From Bacteroidota bacterium (GTDB lineage Bacteria > Bacteroidota > Bacteroidia > AKYH767-A > 2013-40CM-41-45), in assembly GCA_026391975.1 (NCBI GenBank), contig JAPLDB010000012.1, forward strand, positions 1 through 32,490: DNA of 32,490 nt, given 5' to 3'. The first letter of the stretch is position 1; each line of letters begins with the position of its first letter. Below are positions 8,431 to 14,941 of the stretch, piece by piece. Below the pieces are notes generated by a model. It had not been told where the DNA came from. It searched no databases and worked only from the letters and a program-made list of their open reading frames with translations. The position numbers and the translations under genes were made by a program.

Positions 8431-8503
8431 CACGCAAAGGCGCTAAGCCCGCAAAGACTTAGCTCGGTTTCGTTTTTCTTGGCGTTCTTTGCGCCTTTGC
8501 GTG
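8431..8503. repeat. CACGCAAAGGCGC inverted repeat
   Basis: The left arm CACGCAAAGGCGCTAAG (8431-8447) pairs with the right arm CTTTGCGCCTTTGCGTG (8487-8503) at 16 of 17 positions, with a 39-nt spacer. It sits in the divergent ridA-pabA gap. The same arms return at 29500-29635 and in the tandem repeat after it, so this is a dispersed family. Confidence 0.85.
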
Positions 8504-8553
8504 ATGTGTATTTTCCACAAAAGTATTTTTCTTTGTGAACTGAAAACAAAAAA

Positions 8554-9135
8554 ATGAAAATTCTTCTGCTCGATAATTACGACTCCTTCACCTATAACCT
8601 TGTACACCTGGCTGAGCAGTTTGACGGAGTAGAGGTTTCAGTGCAACGGAATAATGAATTCAGGGTGGAGGATGCACATCATTTTGATAAAATTCTGCTT
8701 TCGCCGGGACCCGGACTTCCTGATGACGCCGGGGTTCTTAAGCGTCTCATCAGGGAAATGGCAGGAAAGAAAAGCATATTCGGTGTATGCCTCGGCATGC
8801 AGGCTATTGCAGAAGTTTTCGGTGGCACGTTATTCAACCTTGAAAAAGTTCAGCATGGTATTGCGACATTAACGACTGTTATTGATCCATCAGAAATTCT
8901 CTACAAAGATCTTCCATTGCAATTTAAATCCGGCCGTTACCATTCGTGGATGGTGAAAAAAGAAAATCTCCCCGGTTGTTTTCAAATCACGAGTGTGGAT
9001 TCAAATCAGCAGATCATGAGTCTCCGGCATAAAGAATTTGACATATGCGGGGTACAGTTTCACCCGGAATCTGTGCTGACGGAATTCGGGAAAGAGATGA
9101 TGGGGAACTGGATTAATGCTGATTTGAAGAGGTGA
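8554..9135 (+). CDS. pabA: Aminodeoxychorismate/anthranilate synthase glutamine amidotransferase subunit
   Basis: This 193-residue class I glutamine amidotransferase starts MKILLLDNYDSFTYNLVHLA. The nucleophile is Cys79 in GVCLGMQAIAEVFGG, and the other two triad residues are His170 and Glu172 in VQFHPESVLTEFG. The oxyanion segment SPGPGLPDDAG is at 50-59. It supplies ammonia to a chorismate-using partner, either PabB for folate or TrpE for tryptophan. Neither partner nor any trp gene lies nearby, so an orphan, possibly shared subunit is likely; the symbol pabA is a choice, not a proof. The final codons run into a word repeat at 9136. Confidence 0.9.
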   Translation: MKILLLDNYDSFTYNLVHLAEQFDGVEVSVQRNNEFRVEDAHHFDKILLSPGPGLPDDAGVLKRLIREMAGKKSIFGVCLGMQAIAEVFGGTLFNLEKVQHGIATLTTVIDPSEILYKDLPLQFKSGRYHSWMVKKENLPGCFQITSVDSNQQIMSLRHKEFDICGVQFHPESVLTEFGKEMMGNWINADLKR

Positions 9136-9180
9136 AGATGTGTAAATGTGCAAATGTGAGGATGTGAGGATGTGAGGATC
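9136..9180. repeat. GATGTG / AAATGTG word repeat
   Basis: Directly after the pabA stop, AGATGTGTAAATGTGCAAATG is followed by three GAGGATGTG-like units. The vocabulary is the same as at 2416-2519 and 16787-16850. No terminator is seen. Confidence 0.65.
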
Positions 9181-9192
9181 GAATCTCAAATA

Positions 9193-9261
9193 TCATTTTG
9201 CAGTATCAGTCTGGACCGGCTCGGTGATTGAAGATGAGGTGTCTGTTGATGTCGCGCCGAC
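9193..9261 (-). pseudogene. Duplicated C-terminal scrap of the DUF4878-like lipoprotein gene
   Basis: Reading the minus strand from 9261 to a TGA at 9193-9195 gives GATSTDTSSSITEPVQTDTA plus K. The intact lipoprotein 120 bp away ends GATSTDTSTANETAPEDSSA plus K. The first eight residues and the final AK are identical, and the DNA is similar (GAGGTGTCTGTTGATGTCGC against GAAGTATCAGTTGATGTAGC on the plus strand). The frame is broken immediately upstream by a TAG within a CCCTAAAGGGGG palindrome at 9275-9286. It looks like the remains of a tandem duplicate cut by a repeat element, or of an earlier 3' end of the gene. Confidence 0.6.
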
Positions 9262-9274
9262 GCACACCCCTGAA

Positions 9275-9286
9275 CCCTAAAGGGGG
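9275..9286. repeat. CCCTAAAGGGGG palindromic element
   Basis: CCCT and AGGGG flank a short AA centre, within the wider context CACCCCTGAACCCTAAAGG. The related motif CTTAACCCTAAAGGG occurs in the 29.6-29.9 kb repeat array. It lies next to the truncated lipoprotein tail. Confidence 0.55.
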
Positions 9287-9377
9287 CCTTCACACAGGAA
9301 CCGCTGTGAAAATCAAGAAGGATTGCGTCCTATATGAATCGTAGTAAGGACGAAAAAATTACTTGTCATAACATTGA

Positions 9378-9839
9378 TTACTTCGCTGAAGAATCCTCAG
9401 GCGCAGTTTCATTTGCGGTAGAAGTATCAGTTGATGTAGCGCCTGTGTCCATGGAACTACTTTCTTCGTCATTCATAGAATCCTTGCTCATGGCTACTTT
9501 CCATTTGCCATCTATTTTTACAAGATTGAGAGATTGCTCTCCTTCCTCCCCTGAAGCAGTGTACAAAACGGTAGCCTTATCTCCATTTATTTTTTCGTCT
9601 TTCATTTCAAAACTTCTATCCTGTTTGGCAGAATCAGGCATCAGTTTGGAAAAACCACTCATCATATCAAGCAATTTTCCGGTGTCTTCGCTACCATATT
9701 TTTTGGCAGTTTCATAATCCATTTTATTCAGGGCCTTCAGAAAATTCTCGGCCACTGATTTTGGTGTATCACCTCCTCCGCAGGAGACGATAACCAGTAC
9801 TAAAATTGATGATAAGAGATATTTGAATGGAGACTTCAT
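9378..9839 (-). CDS. Small lipoprotein with DUF4878-like domain
   Basis: The 153-residue protein has a lipoprotein signal ending LVIVSC (Cys20) followed by GGGD. The body (about 28-125) starts TPKSVAENFLKALNKMDYETAKKYG and ends in NLVKIDGKWKVAMSK, the pattern of the DUF4878/lumazine-binding-like NTF2 fold found in many bacterial lipoproteins. The C-terminal 25 residues are a low-complexity tail rich in Thr, Ser and Glu. It is the third gene of a tight minus-strand set: 21 nt separates it from the papain-like hydrolase gene. The biochemical function is unknown; a periplasmic or surface location is the only firm inference. A scrap of a second copy of its tail lies just downstream. Confidence 0.8.
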   Translation of the reverse strand: MKSPFKYLLSSILVLVIVSCGGGDTPKSVAENFLKALNKMDYETAKKYGSEDTGKLLDMMSGFSKLMPDSAKQDRSFEMKDEKINGDKATVLYTASGEEGEQSLNLVKIDGKWKVAMSKDSMNDEESSSMDTGATSTDTSTANETAPEDSSAK

Positions 9840-9860
9840 AGGTAATTCGTTGAACTGATT

Positions 9861-10508
9861 CTAATATTGGTAATGATATATTTCCCGGCAGTGAGCATTA
9901 CAGTATAAATCGTCGCAGGCGATGTACTGTTTCCCATTAATCGTTGACAAAGATATGTAATTCTCATTTCCGAGCGCTTGTTTAAAAATTTTATAAACGA
10001 ATTCGGTACAATACATTTTGTCATCTGTGTTTAGGTCAAATTTTGTATCGAATTGCAATCCATTTTTATAATATGCTGATGCGAGGATCATTACTGAATT
10101 GATTTGCGAGTCATTCAAGCCGGCCCTGTAAACTCCAAAAGCATGCGCATCAGCCGGATTACAAAAATCGGCAAGCGGATCTTTGCGAAGCTTGTTTGAG
10201 ATATTTTCTTCGCCGCCAATTGCATGGTAAACAAATACGTTTCCATTCTCAACTGAAACAATTCCTGCGTGGGAATATTTTTTCTCGCGTTGTCCAAGAC
10301 TCATTAACACGTTGCTGATAATGCCACGGCCGTGACGAAAAATAAGGTCACCGGAACGGAGTTGGGATAGATTGGGTTTGGCGGTGAGCCAGCGGGAGAG
10401 GTTTTGGATGGGGGAAAAATCAGGACGATCTTGCTCTAATAGATTCGTTGTGGCATAGGCTGATACCATAATAACCAAAACAATAAATCCAACTAAGTAC
10501 TTTTTCAA
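9861..10508 (-). CDS. YiiX-like permuted NlpC/P60 (papain-like) hydrolase, exported
   Basis: This 215-residue protein begins with a TTG at 10508, 5 nt after the stop of the LRR gene; that start gives a good signal peptide (MKKYLVGFIVLVIMVSAYA). The permuted papain-like arrangement is clear: LRSGDLIFRHG (50-60), the His motif YSHAGIV (His80), and the Cys motif MYCTEFVYK (Cys167), with the nucleophile after the His. Family members are thought to be amidases, thioesterases or lipid-directed acyl hydrolases rather than certain peptidoglycan hydrolases. The close link with a large surface LRR protein and a lipoprotein suggests an envelope role. The substrate is unknown. Confidence 0.83.
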   Translation of the reverse strand: MKKYLVGFIVLVIMVSAYATTNLLEQDRPDFSPIQNLSRWLTAKPNLSQLRSGDLIFRHGRGIISNVLMSLGQREKKYSHAGIVSVENGNVFVYHAIGGEENISNKLRKDPLADFCNPADAHAFGVYRAGLNDSQINSVMILASAYYKNGLQFDTKFDLNTDDKMYCTEFVYKIFKQALGNENYISLSTINGKQYIACDDLYCNAHCREIYHYQY

Positions 10509-10513
10509 TCCAG

Positions 10514-13500
10514 CTACTGTTTAACAAAACGCAAATTGTTGAAACCGCGATACGTCTGCAATCTTAAAAAATAAATTCCGGATGGTAATTCACTTGTGCG
10601 GAGTTTTAAAAAATTTCCATCCCGTTGATATTTAATTTTACAAATTAATTCGCCAACAGGATTGTAAATTTCCGGTTCAATGAGAATAAATTGTCCATTT
10701 GTTATGGTGAGATAATCTCCTGCAGGATTGGGATAAAGATCAAATTGAAGATTGCTGGAAAAAGAAGGCAGGCCCGTCATTACATTAACAATTTCCGCCG
10801 TTTCGTTACATCCGTTTGGATCCGAACAAACCACATTATAATCTCCGTTTTGTGCTACTACGTAATAATAATTATTTGCGCCTGAAAGGAGTGTGTCATT
10901 TAAATACCACTGGTAGCTAACAAAACCAGGTGTCGCAAAAAGCGTATCGCCGGACTGCAGGATTGAAAGAAAACCCGGCTGGAAAACAGTGATATAGTTA
11001 CTGTAACTAATAAAATCAGAACATGAACTGTCTGTCGCAACAAGGGCTACAATATAGGAACCTGGATTTTCGTAACAAATATTAACCGGATCAGCTTGAG
11101 TTGACACAGCAGGTATTGCGCCCTGGAAACTCCATTGAAAGGAAATTGCATGAATTGAATTATTAATAAAGCTGATGCAGGAACCGGGACAAATATTTTG
11201 TTGAGTTGATATGAATGCAGCCCCGGGTAAAACAGTTATAAAGGAATCTATTGTCAAGGTATCGCTTGCGCTCAAGCAGTTTGCAATCAGGGTAACAGGA
11301 TAAAATCCACCATGCGCATAACAAATATTTACAGGGTTCAACGCAGAACTTGTATCCGGCGATGCGCCAGGAAACTGCCATTGATATGAAATGCCGTTAA
11401 GGCTGAGGTTCTGAAAATTGATGCATGTCCCGGGACAAATGGAATCGTTAGCTGAGTAATTCAGTGTCATCGGAGGACAGAAGTGTAAGGTTGCTGATAC
11501 AACATTCGTTTCCACCGGCGCATTGTAATCGAAATAGATATTCGCTGTATTTGAAATAACGGCATTGGGTGGAGTGTTTTCTTTTCTCTTCACTCTAAAA
11601 CAGACATAGCCATGGCTGCCGGGCTCATTGGTCATGCTATCGACAAGGTTAATATCCGGATAATTGAAACGAAGGATATTGCCGGGTAGCAATTGAGTTA
11701 TGGCTTCATGACTTGAAGACAGATAAGTGAATGTAGTCGCATCGAGGTTTTGATCCAAGGTATCAAGAATGTAGATATCTTCCGCCGGCGCATTGCCTAC
11801 GTTCTGAAAAAAGATGGTGAACGTAAACCATTGTGCACTTGAATCCACTGAACCTGACGGTGACATGTATTTCTCATTCGGATCAACAGCGCCACGGACA
11901 GGAAAACATTGAGAAAGCGAATTATTTGCCGGGACAATATCACCTGCGGCTGGCAGCACGTCCAAAAGGACGCAAATCGTGTCATTTAGTGTAGCAGAAA
12001 CTGAAACATGAACAACAATATTAAAATCATGCACAGGATCAATCATTGAAAAGTCGCTGATGTTCCATATAATCGTATCTCCGTTTACAGAAGTCGGCGT
12101 CAAAGCTCCATTAGCAGGAGAAACGAAGGAAACCAAACTACTGAGAATTGCACGGACAGAACCGCTGATTGCGCTTGTACAATTGATCCCCGAAAAACTC
12201 ATTCCTTCCCCGGCATCAAGATAAATTGTGTTTTGAAATCCCGGCCTGAACATTTGAATCGGAGATATGCTTCTGGCAGTTAAATCAAAACCATAGTTAC
12301 AGAGCAATCCGAAAGAAGGAACAGTATCCATTGAATCGACAACATTCAGTAATGCTGTTTCAAAAAATGTCGATGGACAAACAACCCGGAATGGTGCGCC
12401 TGCAGTGTCTATTCGTATTGTGTAATTTCCCTGACCGGTTCTGAAAGAATACCTGCCATAATTATCGGTTAAAAATTCCTGGAGTTGTAACCCGGCAGAG
12501 TCAAGTACAACAGGGATATTTTTCAAGCTGATTTCACCAGTATCCTGTGTACAACTTGAATCGGCATCGAAAAAAACCTGCCCTGTGATGTTCCACATAG
12601 AGGGACAATTGTCGGAAGGCTGGCAGAGTGGAACGTTGTTTAAGGAAGGATTTGCATTATAGATGCGACTATAGTTTGGCAGACAGTGAATGTTAGTATT
12701 CGCCCAACTGAATTGATTAATCGTATGCATTTCAGGAAGGCAGGCAATGGGATTACTATCAATGCGCAACGTACCGATAGAATCCGGCAAATCAGTTAAC
12801 TCGGTTATTAAGTTGTTCCCGCAGTCAAGATCCAATCCATTCGGAAGCCATGGTGGCAGCATAGTGATTTGATTGTTTCGGCAGGTCACATGTGTATTAT
12901 ATCCTAATACCGGCAATCCATCAATATGATTATTATCGCATATTAAAGAGCCACCTTGCCAGGAAAAACTAAATGGATAGGGTAGCCACATTAAGTTGCA
13001 ATTGCTGCAATTAAAATATTCAAAATTTGGATATGGTTGGGCAACCTGAACTAAGTCCAGCCTTGGGTTATTGCTGCAATTAAAATAAAAATAGTCAGAC
13101 CAACCGGATAAACTTATCCAATAATTAAAAGTTGCATTCAGGTTATTATTTTGACACTCAAGATGATAGAAATAATAAGGATCAGGAAGGGCAGGCAGAG
13201 AAATTAAATTATTATTTTGACAATCAAGCCAACTTAAATATTGCGGAAGTGTTGGCAAGGAATTCAATAAATTGTTGCCGCATTTCAGCAAGCCAAGGCT
13301 TGATGGCAAGGAGGGCAAGGAGGTCAGCAGATTGTAGCTGCAATTCAATGTGATCAAATTTAATGGAAGCGGAGGAAGTACTGTTAAAGAATCAGAATAG
13401 CATTCCAGCGTTTGAAGAGAGTCCGGTAATACAGCGGGAAGTATCAAATTGTAATTATACCCGCAAGATAATATCTCGAGATTTATTGGGAGTGCTGGTA

Positions 13501-14083
13501 GAGTTAGTAATTTATTGTTCCAGCAATAAAGTTTTTTTAGATTTAATGGAAGGAGCGGCAGCGATGTAAGCCGGTTAGCATAGCACGAAAGTTCTGCAAG
13601 AGATAGGGGAATTGGCGGCAAACTTGTCAGAAAATTGGCATTGCAATTAAGAATGCTGAGATTTACAGGAAGTGGAGGCAAAACAGTTAGCGAATCGTTT
13701 GAGCAATATAAAGTCAGCAGGGAAGCAGGAAGTGAGTTCAATGCCGTGAGCCGTTGACAAGAGCTAGAATTAATAAATGAAACCGAGTCCGGCAATCTTG
13801 GAATAGAAGATAAATAATAATTGCTACCGCAAATAAGAGTATCCAGGTTATCAAAAAATTCTATCCCTGAAAGGTCATGTATATTACTCCCACTGCAATT
13901 TATTTTCGTTGCTGTCACTACAGCCGTACACGTCGTATCTAACGAATTCCCCACAATGCATCCCGCAAAGCCATTGTTCATTAAAAAATTACGGAAGTTG
14001 GTGTCAGGGATAAACGCAAACTGTGCTTTGGCAGAAGAAGCAAGAATCACAAATAGAAAAAAAGAGAGGAGGTGTTTTTTCAA
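10514..14083 (-). CDS. Large secreted leucine-rich-repeat protein with PKD domains and T9SS sorting domain
   Basis: The protein is 1189 residues from a TTG at 14083. The codon just before is TAA, so no longer start exists, and the signal peptide MKKHLLSFFLFVILASSAKA begins there. Regions in order: LRR of about 20-residue units of the form LTxLPPLPxNLxxLxCxxN (about 71-480); a CNA-B/SdrD-like beta domain (about 498-590); a DUF11/DUF7619-like domain starting DPNEKYMSP (734-866); two PKD domains with CPGTCINF and CPGSCISF (about 868-951 and 955-1033); an Ig-like segment (1038-1101); and a type A sorting domain (about 1113-1189, FDLYPNPAGDYLTI to LPSGIYFLRLQ). The LRR type resembles that of IpaH/YopM effectors, though bacterial surface LRRs of this type are common. 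Binding of proteins or glycans at the cell surface is a reasonable guess. It heads a three-gene operon. Confidence 0.9.
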   Translation of the reverse strand: MKKHLLSFFLFVILASSAKAQFAFIPDTNFRNFLMNNGFAGCIVGNSLDTTCTAVVTATKINCSGSNIHDLSGIEFFDNLDTLICGSNYYLSSIPRLPDSVSFINSSSCQRLTALNSLPASLLTLYCSNDSLTVLPPLPVNLSILNCNANFLTSLPPIPLSLAELSCYANRLTSLPLLPLNLKKLYCWNNKLLTLPALPINLEILSCGYNYNLILPAVLPDSLQTLECYSDSLTVLPPLPLNLITLNCSYNLLTSLPSLPSSLGLLKCGNNLLNSLPTLPQYLSWLDCQNNNLISLPALPDPYYFYHLECQNNNLNATFNYWISLSGWSDYFYFNCSNNPRLDLVQVAQPYPNFEYFNCSNCNLMWLPYPFSFSWQGGSLICDNNHIDGLPVLGYNTHVTCRNNQITMLPPWLPNGLDLDCGNNLITELTDLPDSIGTLRIDSNPIACLPEMHTINQFSWANTNIHCLPNYSRIYNANPSLNNVPLCQPSDNCPSMWNITGQVFFDADSSCTQDTGEISLKNIPVVLDSAGLQLQEFLTDNYGRYSFRTGQGNYTIRIDTAGAPFRVVCPSTFFETALLNVVDSMDTVPSFGLLCNYGFDLTARSISPIQMFRPGFQNTIYLDAGEGMSFSGINCTSAISGSVRAILSSLVSFVSPANGALTPTSVNGDTIIWNISDFSMIDPVHDFNIVVHVSVSATLNDTICVLLDVLPAAGDIVPANNSLSQCFPVRGAVDPNEKYMSPSGSVDSSAQWFTFTIFFQNVGNAPAEDIYILDTLDQNLDATTFTYLSSSHEAITQLLPGNILRFNYPDINLVDSMTNEPGSHGYVCFRVKRKENTPPNAVISNTANIYFDYNAPVETNVVSATLHFCPPMTLNYSANDSICPGTCINFQNLSLNGISYQWQFPGASPDTSSALNPVNICYAHGGFYPVTLIANCLSASDTLTIDSFITVLPGAAFISTQQNICPGSCISFINNSIHAISFQWSFQGAIPAVSTQADPVNICYENPGSYIVALVATDSSCSDFISYSNYITVFQPGFLSILQSGDTLFATPGFVSYQWYLNDTLLSGANNYYYVVAQNGDYNVVCSDPNGCNETAEIVNVMTGLPSFSSNLQFDLYPNPAGDYLTITNGQFILIEPEIYNPVGELICKIKYQRDGNFLKLRTSELPSGIYFLRLQTYRGFNNLRFVKQ

Positions 14084-14169
14084 TTAAGATTGGTTGAAAA
14101 GTTGATTGGTTGTTTGGTAGATTTGGTAAATCCAATTCAATTTAGGATTTGATTCTATTTTGGTTCGAA

Positions 14170-14199
14170 CAAAAATAGGAGAATTACTTAAGAATACAA
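14170..14199 (-). promoter_or_regulatory. Bacteroidota-type promoter for the LRR gene operon
   Basis: On the minus strand TATTTTTG at 14177-14170 fits TAnnTTTG, and TTG at 14199-14197 lies 19 nt upstream. The leader to the TTG start would be about 80 nt, long for this window. It lies back to back with the toxin-antitoxin promoter. Confidence 0.45.
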
Positions 14200-14274
14200 G
14201 TGTTTATTTGGCGAATAAAATTCTAATAAATAAGAATGATTTTAAGAATTCTTCAACTCAAATAATGAATCAAT

Positions 14275-14282
14275 TATCTTTG
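14275..14282 (+). promoter_or_regulatory. -7 element ahead of toxin-antitoxin pair
   Basis: TATCTTTG matches TAnnTTTG and ends 16 nt before the antitoxin ATG, so the leader would be about 10 nt. The -33 element is not obvious. ATTTTAAGAATTCTTCAACT (about 14239-14258) contains an AAGAATTCTT palindrome that could be an operator for autoregulation. Confidence 0.45.
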
Positions 14283-14298
14283 TAACAATTAAACAAAA

Positions 14299-14553
14299 AT
14301 GAAAGCTGTTACATTTAAATCTTCCTCACAGACAAAGCTGAATTCACTTATTAAAGTTGCCGCAGAAATGGGAATAGAGAAATACACAATGCGGGAACTT
14401 ACAGACGAAGAAATGGCTATGCCGGGACAACCACCAACCGCAGAACAACTTGAAACCTGGCTTGCCAAAGAAGACGGGCTGAAATATGGACTGGATGAAG
14501 CATTTGACAAAGTGAGTAAAGAACTTGCCAAATCCAGAAAAAAGAAAAAGTAA
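14299..14553 (+). CDS. Putative antitoxin of a RelE/ParE-type pair
   Basis: An 84-residue protein starting MKAVTFKSSSQTKLNSLIKV, with TMRELTDEEMAMPGQPPTAE in the middle and a basic tail (KSRKKKK). No ribbon-helix-helix, AbrB or HTH domain can be named by eye. The antitoxin call rests on size and on the translational coupling to the next gene: its TAA overlaps the downstream ATG (TAATG). In such pairs the first protein neutralises the toxin by binding it and usually represses the operon. The flexible, charged C-terminal half is the likely toxin-binding part. If it does not bind DNA, regulation would have to rely on the complex. Confidence 0.65.
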   Translation: MKAVTFKSSSQTKLNSLIKVAAEMGIEKYTMRELTDEEMAMPGQPPTAEQLETWLAKEDGLKYGLDEAFDKVSKELAKSRKKKK

Positions 14554-14837
14554 TGGACATCATTGTGCGCAAACGCGCACTAAATGCTATTGTAAAAACG
14601 GCACTTTTTGTAGAAAGCCTGAATACACCGGGAAGTGGAGAACGTTGGGCAGAAAAAATTAAATCAGAAATTATTTCACTTGCTGATTCAAAAGCAAAAT
14701 TTTCGCTATGCAGACATCCATCACTTGCAAAACACCAATACTGCTGTTACGTTTTCAAAGATTGGGTCATCGTATTTCGCATTCATAATAATGAGTTTGA
14801 ATTTTGCCGTTTCATTCATGGTTCACGGCTTGCCTAG
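14553..14837 (+). CDS. RelE/ParE family toxin
   Basis: A 94-residue basic protein starting MDIIVRKRALNAIVKTALFV, translationally coupled to the antitoxin by a TAATG overlap. The helix pair at the N-terminus, followed by beta strands with YCCYVFKDWVIVFRI and the end EFEFCRFIHGSRLA, is the RelE/ParE layout (strands closing with an F-x-H-G-S-R-like motif). RelE members cut mRNA in the ribosome and ParE members poison gyrase; the sequence alone does not say which. No frameshift is seen, so the toxin looks intact. A GC-rich palindrome follows 70 nt after the stop and may terminate transcription. Confidence 0.75.
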   Translation: MDIIVRKRALNAIVKTALFVESLNTPGSGERWAEKIKSEIISLADSKAKFSLCRHPSLAKHQYCCYVFKDWVIVFRIHNNEFEFCRFIHGSRLA

Positions 14838-14906
14838 CATCAAATGCCTCCAACTCCAATATGGTTTGGCCGTTGGTCCAAAGGACTCCTTGCGGAGCTG
14901 TTGCTC

Positions 14907-14927
14907 CCCCTCTCCCTTGGAGAGGGG
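14907..14927. repeat. CCCCTCTCC palindromic element
   Basis: CCCCTCTCC (14907-14915) and GGAGAGGGG (14919-14927) form a perfect 9-bp stem with loop CTT, followed by CCGGGGGAGAGG. It lies between the convergent toxin and argS genes. I recall very similar elements in many Bacteroidota genomes. It may act as a transcription end, although no T-run follows. Confidence 0.75.
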
Positions 14928-14941
14928 CCGGGGGAGAGGCC

